Assembly: GCA_021805985.1 (NCBI GenBank)
Contig: JAJZDN010000024.1
Location: 1-49,082, forward strand
From: Planctomycetota bacterium
GTDB lineage: Bacteria > Planctomycetota > Phycisphaerae > WQYP01
Direction: 5' to 3'
Length of the DNA stretch: 49,082 bases
This document shows, piece after piece, positions 16,014 to 24,226 of the stretch. Each line of letters starts with the position of its first letter. The stretch's first letter is position 1. Made by a program: the position numbers and the translations under genes. The notes under the pieces are model-generated. The model saw only the letters and a program-made list of their open reading frames with translations, was not told the origin of the DNA and did not search any database.

Positions 16014-18614
16014 TTACGCCCGCATATCCGGAGCCAGATCATAAATGCTTCGGACCTCAAGCTTGCGGCGGAAATCAGCGGGTGCCAGTGGCTCATCAAG
16101 CGTAATATGAATCAGTGCGGTGCGTCCGGGGCGGATAGCAATAAAGTTATCCGAATAGGTGGCGGCCGTATCTTTCACATTGGCAAAAGCCCAGAGAGCT
16201 GGTGCATTGGCGTCAATTCGCACGTCATAATGCAGCCCGTTTCCGCTGATATGAGCCGCCAGTTGCGGCTTGTTGCATTTGAGGTCCAAGGGTCGCCCAA
16301 AGAACAGCGCATTATCCGCTACGGTGCGGCTGCCTACCCGTACTTCCGGCCAGATGATTAAATTCTTAGCCCCGTGGCTCTTGATCAGGTCCGCCAAGTC
16401 TAAGCTGTGCGCCAGGCGGCTGGTGCGGGCGGGAATGTGAACTGCCATTTCACCATGCATCACCACAGTACCGGTCATATCGGTTACCAACCAGCGCAAC
16501 TCACCGGAAGCATCCGTCTGCCGATCACTGGTAATATGCAGTTCCGCTTTGCCGGTTTTCGGATCAGGTATGCCGCTGACCAGAATTGGTGCGAAGAAAT
16601 GTTTGCTCTGATATTGAATAGCCTTTAATCGGCGATAGTAATCGATCATGGACCAGGTGGGTCCGGGCCAGGAGTCGTTAAATTGCCAGATGGTTGCCGC
16701 CATGGATCGCGGCATATCACGCCGCCAGTGCTCTACGCCGTAACGGATTCCATACGCCTGATTGATTTGCGTCAGCACGAGGGTGTCGTCAAAATTTTCC
16801 GGTGCTTTGCCAAAATACATATTGGTATAGTGCATGATAATGCCGATGCCGTGGCCGCTGCCGTCCATTTCGTGATAACGCATCACTGGAGAATGAATAC
16901 TCTTGCGATCGGCGGCGTCGGTATAGGACGCGACAGTCAAGGGATCGGGGAATGATTGCATGCCGAATTCCGTGACAAAGCCTTCCACCGTGCGATACTG
17001 TTCAAAGGGTGCCATGGCATGCCACACCGCCCAGGTATGTATATCGCCGCTGCCCGCGGCTCCGCTTCCGACTTCATAAAACGCGCCCGGCACAAGCCTA
17101 TGCACCGTTCCCCCAATGACGTCACGGAACAGATGGTAATACCCCTTGAAGTCCTGAATTTCATTGTTGCCGCTCCAGATCACAATGGAGGGGTGATTGC
17201 GGCAACGCATGACCTGTTGATCCAGCTCGGTCTGTAAATTGGCCATCCATTTTTTGTCATTGACCGGATAGGTATCATTGGCAAATTTGAATTCAAACTG
17301 CAGCATGATGCCCAGTTCATCACAGAGGTCAAATAATTCATCCTGTTCATAATATCCGCCCCCCCAGAGGCGGATAAAATTAAAGTTACATTCAATGGCT
17401 TTTTTCATATACCAGCGGATAATTTCCGGCGTTACATGTGTGGGAAGGTTATCGGCGGGAATCCAATCCGCGCCTTTTACAAACACGGGCACACCGTTAA
17501 CTTTTACGTGCATCGCCACCCCGTTTTTGGGGGCTACAACGTCAATTTTTCGCAGACCGATGCGCCGTTGCGCGGTATCGATGACCTTCGCAGCCGACGG
17601 GGTTCCCGCCGCCAACACATCCACCACGCTGCCGGCTGATTCGTGCAGTTGTGATTCCACCACATATAACGGATGTTCCCCCATTCCGTTGGGCCACCAG
17701 AGCTTGGGTGAAGGGATTTCAACGTGACATCGTGCCATGCCGCCGTTCACCGGAGCCGAAGCGGTTGCCACGACCTGATTATCAAATAAGACCCGCGTGG
17801 ACACCTGGGCATCGGAATTGCTGCTGGAAACACTGGTTTGAATATCCAGATGCACGGCACCGGACGCATCGTGATGCTGCAAAATTCCCAGATCCGTGAT
17901 TCGTGCGTCATAGCCCAGAATTTCAATGCCTTTCCAGATGCCCTGCGTCAGCACCGCCCGGCACCAGTCCCAGCCCCACATATACGGTGCTTTACGCACC
18001 CAGCAGCGCGCGTCGCTTAAGTCAATGCCGTAGTCGCTCTTGTAAGCCGCGCGATTTTTTTCCACATACGGTGTCAGGGTATCAAACCGGATGCGAATGG
18101 TGTTATGGCCGGCCTTGATGTGCTGCCGAACGTCAAAACTCCAGGACCTGAACATATTGTCCGCATAGCCCACTTGATTGTCGTTAATCCAGATAGTGGC
18201 CAGCGTATCCAGCCCGTGGCATTTCAGTTCCACGTGCGGCTTGGCAAGCATTTCCGGGGAAATATTAAAGCTGCGTTCATAAATCCAGTTCTTTTCGGCC
18301 ACCCACTGAACCTTACCGTTGTCTTCACGGTAATAGGGGTTGGGAATTTTCTTGGCACGCATTAAATCAGTGTACGTGGCACCGGGCACAATGGCGGGAT
18401 TTTTTTCCGATTGGCCCTCTTCATGCATGGTCCAGGTGTCACCAGCCAGATCCACCGCCATCGATGGCATCGGAACTTCCGCCGGGGCAGTAGTCGCCTG
18501 CTGCCCGCCCGGCGTGCTGCACCCGCTTAGTGCCAATACTACGCCAGCCCCCGCCGCCGTCTGCAGCATCTGCCGCCGAGTCAGGTGTGTCGCTTCGATT
18601 CTGTTTTCTTCCAT
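16014..18614 (-). CDS. Glycoside hydrolase family 2, beta-mannosidase-like lipoprotein
   Basis: Exo-acting retaining glycosidase, most like beta-mannosidases. The N-terminus has a twin-arginine/lipoprotein signal (TRRQMLQTAAGAGVVLALSGCS), so a folded, Tat-exported lipoprotein is likely. Domains in order are: a jelly-roll sugar-binding domain (about 60-240), an Ig-like domain, and the TIM barrel with FIRLWGGGYYEQDELFDLCDELGI, acid/base E in WSGNNE (about residue 485) and nucleophile E in VTEFGMQS (about 549). A C-terminal beta domain follows. I place the start at 18614, where AAAGGGG lies 7 nt upstream; two earlier in-frame methionines exist. It lies 84 bp after the GH5 gene and is probably co-transcribed, suggesting mannan or glucomannan breakdown. 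Confidence 0.9.
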   Translation of the reverse strand: MEENRIEATHLTRRQMLQTAAGAGVVLALSGCSTPGGQQATTAPAEVPMPSMAVDLAGDTWTMHEEGQSEKNPAIVPGATYTDLMRAKKIPNPYYREDNGKVQWVAEKNWIYERSFNISPEMLAKPHVELKCHGLDTLATIWINDNQVGYADNMFRSWSFDVRQHIKAGHNTIRIRFDTLTPYVEKNRAAYKSDYGIDLSDARCWVRKAPYMWGWDWCRAVLTQGIWKGIEILGYDARITDLGILQHHDASGAVHLDIQTSVSSSNSDAQVSTRVLFDNQVVATASAPVNGGMARCHVEIPSPKLWWPNGMGEHPLYVVESQLHESAGSVVDVLAAGTPSAAKVIDTAQRRIGLRKIDVVAPKNGVAMHVKVNGVPVFVKGADWIPADNLPTHVTPEIIRWYMKKAIECNFNFIRLWGGGYYEQDELFDLCDELGIMLQFEFKFANDTYPVNDKKWMANLQTELDQQVMRCRNHPSIVIWSGNNEIQDFKGYYHLFRDVIGGTVHRLVPGAFYEVGSGAAGSGDIHTWAVWHAMAPFEQYRTVEGFVTEFGMQSFPDPLTVASYTDAADRKSIHSPVMRYHEMDGSGHGIGIIMHYTNMYFGKAPENFDDTLVLTQINQAYGIRYGVEHWRRDMPRSMAATIWQFNDSWPGPTWSMIDYYRRLKAIQYQSKHFFAPILVSGIPDPKTGKAELHITSDRQTDASGELRWLVTDMTGTVVMHGEMAVHIPARTSRLAHSLDLADLIKSHGAKNLIIWPEVRVGSRTVADNALFFGRPLDLKCNKPQLAAHISGNGLHYDVRIDANAPALWAFANVKDTAATYSDNFIAIRPGRTALIHITLDEPLAPADFRRKLEVRSIYDLAPDMRA

Positions 18615-18687
18615 GTGCATACCCCTTTGTTTCACTATCTACAATCTACAATGAGCAAGGATTAAAATCTAAGGACTTTCCTATTTA

Positions 18688-18702
18688 TTGATCAGTGATC
18701 AA
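18688..18702. repeat. Palindrome TTGATCAGTGATCAA at the GH5 stop codon
   Basis: A perfect 7-bp inverted repeat around one base spans the TGA of the GH5 gene and the GH5-GH2 gap. A related direct array of TGATCCG occurs at about 24121-24140. It may be a stem in the transcript or a short dispersed repeat. Confidence 0.45.
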
Positions 18703-19817
18703 TGACTACTGGTTAACGCCTTCTTAATCAACGCACCAAAGGCGCTGGGCTGATAGCGCCAGTTTTTTATCAGTACCGGACCGGCCTGCGTGTGAAACGA
18801 CCAACTGCACCAACTGATATGATGTGCCGCCGCATACGCAATAACCTTTCTGCCAAACGCCAATTGTTTCCCCGTGCCACCGAATTCATCAAAAATCATT
18901 GGCACCTTTTTGGCCGCAAGTTCAAAGCTGTGCATCCATCGCGGCTTCCATGGATATACGTGACAATCATACACAATATTTTTTCCCGCGATAGCGTAGC
19001 CATGGGTAATGCCAAAATCGTCGTAGGCCCAACTGGTTCCCCCGATGATCACAATATTGGGAGCACCCGCATGCCGCACCACATCATATAAGCGTTGCAT
19101 GCCCACAGCACGATAGGTCACGACTGTGGTTTTTGTTTCGCCCGTGCAAATTCCGCCATCCCGCCAGGTAATCCAGCTAATACCATGCGGTTCATTGTAC
19201 AGGTCATAAAAAACATTGGGATAATCCCTATAACGCCGGGCGGCTAATCTCCAGTACCGCACACAGGAATGATCAGGCATGCGGTGCTGCCCGAGATCCG
19301 CAAAGGTGCGGTCCATGTCATTCCAATGCAAATCCAGCACCACATACACATGATGCCGGGCGGCGTACTGGATCAACTGGTCCACAATATGCCTGTACAC
19401 CCGCCCCCCATGGCTTTGCCCCGGCGCTTGCCCGAACCAGCGATTGACGCACGTGGGAATGCGAATAATTTGGCAGTGCCACTGCGTGACAGCCGCACGC
19501 ATAGATCGTCGGACATGATCGCCGCGGTTGGTCCATTCCAGGCTCGGCAAATCCACCCCGTGCAGCACCACGAGTTTATTTTGCGCGTTTAACAGTTTAT
19601 TACCCCGCGTGTGCAATGCCATATTGCTGATACGATAGGGGCACGTTAAGGTAACAATATGTGGAGCCGTGGAGAGGGCAGCCCCCGATGCGCGCCCAGC
19701 CACCACTAACCACACGCCTGCCAGCATTACCAAAACGAAGTACGACACCCTGCCGATTGAGGATCGTGTGTTGTGATTCATTGGTGCGATTTGAGTAATT
19801 TCGGAGTTGCCTTTCAT
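18699..19817 (-). CDS. Glycoside hydrolase family 5-like endoglycanase (catalytically intact)
   Basis: Secreted endo-beta-glycanase of the cellulase/mannanase superfamily. A 372-residue product starts at 19817, where a GGAGG lies 7-8 nt upstream and the ATG overlaps the previous stop (ATGA, 19814-19817). Hydrophobic export signal is near VSYFVLVMLAGVWLVVAG. GH5 landmarks are all present: Arg in IIRIPT, HWND, the acid/base E209 in YNEP, His/Tyr in CHVYPW, the nucleophile E311 in IFDEFGG and the late Trp in SWCSWSFH. Substrate specificity cannot be read from sequence, but the GH2 beta-mannosidase-like gene downstream fits mannan. Its upstream neighbour is a close but inactive-looking paralogue. 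Confidence 0.88.
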   Translation of the reverse strand: MKGNSEITQIAPMNHNTRSSIGRVSYFVLVMLAGVWLVVAGRASGAALSTAPHIVTLTCPYRISNMALHTRGNKLLNAQNKLVVLHGVDLPSLEWTNRGDHVRRSMRAAVTQWHCQIIRIPTCVNRWFGQAPGQSHGGRVYRHIVDQLIQYAARHHVYVVLDLHWNDMDRTFADLGQHRMPDHSCVRYWRLAARRYRDYPNVFYDLYNEPHGISWITWRDGGICTGETKTTVVTYRAVGMQRLYDVVRHAGAPNIVIIGGTSWAYDDFGITHGYAIAGKNIVYDCHVYPWKPRWMHSFELAAKKVPMIFDEFGGTGKQLAFGRKVIAYAAAHHISWCSWSFHTQAGPVLIKNWRYQPSAFGALIKKALTSSH

Positions 19818-21223
19818 TTTACTGCCTCCGAAGCCAGTGCCCCATTCGCCAGTTCGTGTTTCACCAAGTTCCCCAATTTCGTTGGCTGATATTGCCAATT
19901 TTTAATAAGTGCCGGCCACGGCGGTCCGACCCTGAAATTTACTGCGGTCCAACTGATATCTCTTTTTTTCATTGCCTTTAATAGCAGATGTTTGTAAGCC
20001 GCCCCTTTGCGTCCGCCACCCCATTGCGCCACCAACACCGGCACGTGTTGGGCAGGCAACTCAAAATGCTGCCGCCATTGCCGCGCCCATTGCGTAATGG
20101 GTACATGGGATGACACCCATGCGTAAATATTCGTGCTGTACATAATGTTTCGGCCCCGCACAGCGAAGCCGTGGATCACACCGAAGAGATCTGCCCCACC
20201 GCGACATCCCGGTGCCAGCACAATATTTTCTGCACCCGTCGCCCGCACGGTGTTATACAATTCCTGCATTCCCGCCGCCCGATACGCCACAACGCGCGTG
20301 GCGGATTCATGCGTGCATACGCCGCCATAAAGCCAGGTGTGCCAATCCACGCCGCTGGGCGACGCAAACAATCCGAAAAGCACATTGGGATAATTTTTAT
20401 ATCGGCTGGCCACAGCTCGCCAGAAGCGCACAGAATTACCATCCGGCATGCAATGGCGACCGAGATATTTTCCCCAGTGGCCTATGTCGGTCCATTGCAG
20501 AGTTAAATCAATATAAGCCCCGTGCGTGGCACAATATTGCACGACCGAATCAATTTTATGCCTATAAACTGCGCCCTGGTGGCGTGAATCCGGGAGTTTG
20601 CCAAACCAGGCATCCTGTGAGAGCGGCAAACCAATTAACCGACTTTTCCAGGTCTTGACTGCCACCGCGGCAGATTGTTGAAGGTGCGACCAACTGGGTG
20701 TTCCCGGCTTAGCGGCCATGACCACACCATGGAGGATCGCAATTTTATTGTTGGCATAAAGCAACTTATTGCCATGGGTGTGCAGGGCACCGGTCTTTGC
20801 AGCGGCGAGGGCGGGTAAAGCGCGTTGCGACGCGCGGGTTATCACCTGTGCCCCAGCCACTATGGGCATCGCCAGAAAAATAGTCGATAACATCAGGCAA
20901 GCAACCCGGAATATGATGCGCCGCTTATACTCCGCTGGGACATGGATGAACGCTAAGGCCCAAGTGTTAGCCGCGAACGCCACCCCCGTAGAAAAGAGCC
21001 AACATGCGGCGGAAATACCGCAGTTGAAGCTGGCAGTATCCGAAGGGCGGCTGGTGCGGCTTGCGGCCAAAGGTTCACACTGGATTCCGGCAATGAGCTT
21101 CAAGGGAATGGCGTTAATCAAGAGAGCATCGCAGTGCGCGGGCGGCGGCCACGCCAAACCCTGCCTTCCATAACGCCCGGTCCACGTCGTCCCAATTACA
21201 ACCATGACATTTCCTTCGCTCAA
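19814..21223 (-). CDS. GH5-like pseudoenzyme, paralogue lacking catalytic residues
   Basis: Aligns along its length with the GH5 protein downstream: shared HGNKLLYANNK, RHCMPDGNSVRFWRA, SRYKNYPNV, YRAAGMQELYNTVR and ALIKNWQYQPTKLG. Every GH5 landmark is changed: Arg to Gly in LIGLP, HWN to QWT, NEP to ASP, CHVYPW to TNIYAW, DEF to AQW, SWS to AVN. Both catalytic glutamates are therefore gone while the reading frame is intact. The 5' end is uncertain. The ORF opens with TTG at 21223, but the only signal-like stretch follows RRIIFRVACLMLSTIFLAMP near 20920-20865, so the true start may be internal. A binding or scaffold role is possible. It overlaps the active GH5 gene by 4 bp. Confidence 0.8.
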   Translation of the reverse strand: MSEGNVMVVIGTTWTGRYGRQGLAWPPPAHCDALLINAIPLKLIAGIQCEPLAASRTSRPSDTASFNCGISAACWLFSTGVAFAANTWALAFIHVPAEYKRRIIFRVACLMLSTIFLAMPIVAGAQVITRASQRALPALAAAKTGALHTHGNKLLYANNKIAILHGVVMAAKPGTPSWSHLQQSAAVAVKTWKSRLIGLPLSQDAWFGKLPDSRHQGAVYRHKIDSVVQYCATHGAYIDLTLQWTDIGHWGKYLGRHCMPDGNSVRFWRAVASRYKNYPNVLFGLFASPSGVDWHTWLYGGVCTHESATRVVAYRAAGMQELYNTVRATGAENIVLAPGCRGGADLFGVIHGFAVRGRNIMYSTNIYAWVSSHVPITQWARQWRQHFELPAQHVPVLVAQWGGGRKGAAYKHLLLKAMKKRDISWTAVNFRVGPPWPALIKNWQYQPTKLGNLVKHELANGALASEAVK

Positions 21224-21238
21224 TGCGGCAGCATTGAG
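21219..21238. repeat. Hairpin repeat, family 2, copy A
   Basis: CTCAATGCGGCAGCATTGAG is a perfect 8-bp stem with a GGCA tetraloop. A second copy is at 28463-28486. It lies between the yhaM-like gene and the GH5-like pseudoenzyme and has no following T-tract, so it is a repeat rather than an obvious intrinsic terminator. Confidence 0.6.
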
Positions 21239-21281
21239 TTGATTTCCGCATGGTCCGGCAAGCCGATGGAGTGGCTACCCA

Positions 21282-22256
21282 TTACTGTTGCGTAATGGAT
21301 GGCCGATACAAGCTGGTGCTGAAGGCTTTTTTATATTCCGTCCAGGTGGAATCTTCAGTAGGGGCGGCGACCGCATCCAAGGCCATTTGTGTTTTTGCAT
21401 CCAGGTTGTCAATGAGATTCACCAGAATGGCTTCGGGGGTTTTGGGCAGAACGGCGGCACCAAACTCCGGCAACCCATGATGCGAAAGAATAATGTGCTG
21501 CAAGACCATCAACAGGTCCTGCCGAAACGGCCGCCCCTGTTTTTCTGATAATGCCGCCGCCCGCTGATTAATCCACAGCGTTCCCAGGGCAATGTGGCCC
21601 ACGAGCTTACCCATATCCGTGTAATCAAACATGAACTCATAAGAAAGTTCCGCGGTTTTTCCAATGTCATGCAGAAACAGCCCCGCGAGAATCAGGTCCT
21701 GGTCAATATCCGGATAGCGTGGGCAGATCACCACTGACAATTCCAGCAAGCTTAGCGTATGTTCCAGCAAACCGCCCAGCCAGGCGTGGTGCATGGATTG
21801 CGCTGCCGGGGCAACGCTGAACCGCGTCATAAATTCTTTATCATCAAGGAAGCTGTTAACCAGTGCCACAAGGTCTTTGTCTTTAATGGCGGATAGTATT
21901 TCCCGAAGTCTGGCGACCATGGTCGGAATATTTTTCTGGGTTTTTTTAATAAAGTGTCCCAAGTCCAGCTTATTGGTGTCTGTAATTGGAGCAATGCTTT
22001 CAGCCACCAGTTGCAGGTGGCCCTGATAACTTTCAACGCGTCCCCGTACGTGAACAAATCCTTTGGCAGGAAGTTTTTCATAAACATCCTTGGATATATT
22101 CCACATACGGCAATGCACTTCGCCCGTGGCGTCCGCGCACGTGGCCTTAAGGTACAGCTTGTTGCTGACGGTATTACCCATCTGTTTGCCGGAGATCAGA
22201 AAAGGCTGATCAATCACATCCCCCTCACGCATTTGTGCTACACCAATTCTGGCCAT
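21282..22256 (-). CDS. YhaM-like 3'-5' exoribonuclease (OB-fold plus HD domain)
   Basis: Members degrade or trim single-stranded RNA or DNA from the 3' end using a metal-dependent HD phosphohydrolase. The 324-residue protein has an N-terminal OB-fold nucleic-acid-binding domain (about 10-95: YLKATCADATGEVHCRMW, VHVRGRVESYQGHLQL). The HD domain follows with HHAWLGGLLEHT, the signature LFLHDIGKTAEL (H196-D197) and ILSHHG near the C-terminus. Length and domain order match YhaM-type proteins. It is divergent from the DUF2959-like gene and independent of the GH genes. Confidence 0.88.
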   Translation of the reverse strand: MARIGVAQMREGDVIDQPFLISGKQMGNTVSNKLYLKATCADATGEVHCRMWNISKDVYEKLPAKGFVHVRGRVESYQGHLQLVAESIAPITDTNKLDLGHFIKKTQKNIPTMVARLREILSAIKDKDLVALVNSFLDDKEFMTRFSVAPAAQSMHHAWLGGLLEHTLSLLELSVVICPRYPDIDQDLILAGLFLHDIGKTAELSYEFMFDYTDMGKLVGHIALGTLWINQRAAALSEKQGRPFRQDLLMVLQHIILSHHGLPEFGAAVLPKTPEAILVNLIDNLDAKTQMALDAVAAPTEDSTWTEYKKAFSTSLYRPSITQQ

Positions 22257-22370
22257 GATATTTTTAACTCCTGCCGAACAATTCCATTAACACAACCAAG
22301 AAGGTAAGCGATTTAGTGATCATAAACAACTCGGCGGCAGCAAAAATCAGAACACCACCGTGAAAGCAAC

Positions 22371-22399
22371 TTGCCTTTTTGAAAATTCTTTGCTACAAA
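22371..22399 (+). promoter_or_regulatory. Candidate promoter of the DUF2959-like gene
   Basis: TTGCCT (22371-22376), a 17-nt spacer and TACAAA (22394-22399) lie about 70 nt before the ATG at 22472. The match is moderate. Confidence 0.35.
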
Positions 22400-22471
22400 C
22401 GCTTTAGAGAGACAAACTGACGCTTCGCGGCTTGGCGTAACGGGCCGCTGACTAACTTCGGAGACACTTTC

Positions 22472-23125
22472 ATGACGTTTCACAAGATGAGCATCGCCAC
22501 CGCGTTGACATTGTTGATGGCACTTCCGGCTCTTAACGGATGCTCGCACTTGCCTTACCAAAGTGCGCAAAGCATCAGTGGTCATTCCATGAGCGTGCAA
22601 AAAAACGGGTTGAACGTTGCCGCTCGTGTTGACAGTACGATGGGTGCCCTGAACACCTTGCTTAACAAGCCATCGGGATCACTTGCCAATGATTATAAGA
22701 GCTTCAGCAACAAATTCAGTTCATTAAAAAGCGGCTATGCGGATCTTAAGGGTGCAATAAGCAATGTCAGTGGTAACCAGGGAAAATATATGGCAACGTG
22801 GGACAAACAGATCCAAAGCATCAGCAATTCGAACATTCAGGCAGTGGCTAAGTCCAATTACTCCAATGCCCAGACGGATTTTTCCCGGTTTACTACCCGT
22901 GCCAAAACCACCGAGAGTTCCGGCGGGGCGCTGATGGCTTACCTGGGCAATATGAAAAAGTATCTCGCCACGGATCTAAGCGCCAGCGGAATTCAGGGCG
23001 CTTCGGGGCTTTTGGGAAAGGCGAAATCACGAGCGGCAACATTCAAACATAATTTAGCCAAGCTTGATAGCGACGCCTCCCGGCTTTCCAATGATTTGAA
23101 ACCCGCGGCGGGAACCAGTAATTAG
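22472..23125 (+). CDS. DUF2959-like lipoprotein
   Basis: 217 residues. An N-terminal lipoprotein signal ends in LPALNGCS, giving a lipidated cysteine near residue 23. The body is predicted mainly helical/coiled-coil: RVDSTMGALNTLLNKPSGSL, KFSSLKSGYADLKGAI, TWDKQIQSISNSNIQ, LGNMKKYLATDLSA, KLDSDASRLSNDL. The pattern of a W-x-x-x-I-x-S-I-x-N segment and a late YLATDL segment is reminiscent of DUF2959, whose function is unknown. A GGAG lies 8 nt before the ATG. It is followed after 36 bp by hpt, so the two may share a transcript. Confidence 0.6.
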   Translation: MTFHKMSIATALTLLMALPALNGCSHLPYQSAQSISGHSMSVQKNGLNVAARVDSTMGALNTLLNKPSGSLANDYKSFSNKFSSLKSGYADLKGAISNVSGNQGKYMATWDKQIQSISNSNIQAVAKSNYSNAQTDFSRFTTRAKTTESSGGALMAYLGNMKKYLATDLSASGIQGASGLLGKAKSRAATFKHNLAKLDSDASRLSNDLKPAAGTSN

Positions 23126-23161
23126 ACAACAGCACCAAAATAATTTCCCGATTGGCGTGCG

Positions 23162-23776
23162 GTGATCAAATTCGGATGCGTGGGTATTTGTCCTATGCAG
23201 ACCCGTGCGGTTATTCTGGGCGATATGTACAACGCTGATATTGACCGCATCCTCCTGACGCATACCGCCATCGCACGGCGCGTTGGAAAAATTGCGCGCG
23301 ACATTGCCGCCACTTACGGAAATCGTGAAGTTGTTATTGTGCCGGTATTGACGGGATCCATGATCTTCATGGCTGACCTGATACGCCGGCTCCCGCTGAA
23401 AATGCGGGTTGATGTGGTAGCAGTTTCGAGCTATCCCAATGAGAGCACGACCAGCCGCGGTGCCTTGATCACCTTTCGCGGATCGCTGCCCGTCCGGGGG
23501 CGCGAGGTATTAATTATCGATGACATATTAGAAAGCGGCCAGAGCCTGGCGGCGGTGGCGCAGCTGATGCGGCGGCGTGGTGCAAAATCTGTAAAGACCT
23601 GCGCCCTGCTGCGCAAGCCGCAGGCGATTGAAAAAGGCCTGGCGGCCGACTTCATGGGCTTTGACATTCCGGATGAATTCGTCGTGGGGTATGGCATGGA
23701 CTACAATCATTACTACCGAAATCTTCCGTACATCGCGGTATTAAAAGCCAAGGCATTTTTTTCTTTGCCGCTGTAA
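23162..23776 (+). CDS. hpt: Hypoxanthine phosphoribosyltransferase
   Basis: Purine salvage enzyme converting hypoxanthine (and guanine) plus PRPP to IMP/GMP. The type I PRTase fold shows VPVLTGSMIFMADLIRRL, SSYPNESTTSRG in the flexible loop, the PRPP-binding signature VLIIDDILESGQSL, and C-terminal LLRKPQAIEKGLAADFMGFDIPDEFVVGYGMDYN typical of Hpt. The open frame begins with GTG at 23162. ATG at 23195 or 23225 would give a more usual 183-193-residue protein, and none of the three has a convincing ribosome site. Confidence 0.93.
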   Translation: MIKFGCVGICPMQTRAVILGDMYNADIDRILLTHTAIARRVGKIARDIAATYGNREVVIVPVLTGSMIFMADLIRRLPLKMRVDVVAVSSYPNESTTSRGALITFRGSLPVRGREVLIIDDILESGQSLAAVAQLMRRRGAKSVKTCALLRKPQAIEKGLAADFMGFDIPDEFVVGYGMDYNHYYRNLPYIAVLKAKAFFSLPL

Positions 23777-23842
23777 CGTTAGATAATTTAATGACTTATA
23801 ATCGATTCTGGCATCTCAAAACACAGGATTTCCGGATTATTC

Positions 23843-23871
23843 TTGACTTTTTATCGGAGCCGATGTATATA
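23843..23871 (+). promoter_or_regulatory. Strong candidate promoter of the PEP-CTERM cluster
   Basis: TTGACT (23843-23848), exactly 17 nt of spacer, and TATATA (23866-23871). The first gene with a credible start is at 24227, so the transcript would have a leader of about 350 nt. Confidence 0.55.
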
Positions 23872-23877
23872 GATGCT

Positions 23878-24226
23878 TGACCTTTCCAGAGCAGCTCAGC
23901 GTTGGAGAGATCGGAACGTCGGATAAGCTTAAAAGCTTACGGGCTTTTAGACTCATGTCTCGAAGTTCTAGAATTGTGTAGTTGTAAAAAATTGAATAGT
24001 TGTTCGACTGACCGCAGGGATGGGGTCATGTTTTCGCGTTGCGCAGAAACATGGAGCAGAAGATTTGCAAACAGGACGTCAGTAATTTTTCATCGGTCAA
24101 TGGCTTTGGAAATCAGCGATTGATCCGTGATCCGTGATCATTGAGCACCGCGAACAGCGTTCTGGCTCCGATGATTCGGTGCCGCCGATTTGCGGTGCAT
24201 AGAAGTCTGTTATGGGAGTAGCACAT
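23878..24226 (+). other. Long 5' leader with competing hairpins
   Basis: About 350 nt without a credible gene; the 73-codon frame at 23902 has no family features. TAAGCTTAAAAGCTTA (23924-23939) is a perfect 7-bp stem. It overlaps and excludes a second stem, AAAAGC (23931-23936) with GCTTTT (23943-23948). The leader ends with the hairpin motif at 24164-24183. TGATCCG repeats occur at about 24121-24135. Confidence 0.35.
24164..24183 (+). promoter_or_regulatory. Conserved upstream hairpin of PEP-CTERM genes, copy 1
   Basis: GGCTCCGATGATTCGGTGCC is 8-bp stem-like with one mismatch around TGAT. It is enclosed by a second stem, CACCGC/GCGGTG. It ends 43 nt before the ATG at 24227. Copies 2 and 3 are at 25286 and 26184 at nearly the same distance from their own starts. 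Confidence 0.6.

Noticed and set aside
23902-24123. 73-codon ORF in the second PEP-CTERM leader
   Set aside because: TTG start, no ribosome site, low-complexity Cys/Ser/Arg composition; more likely leader RNA.
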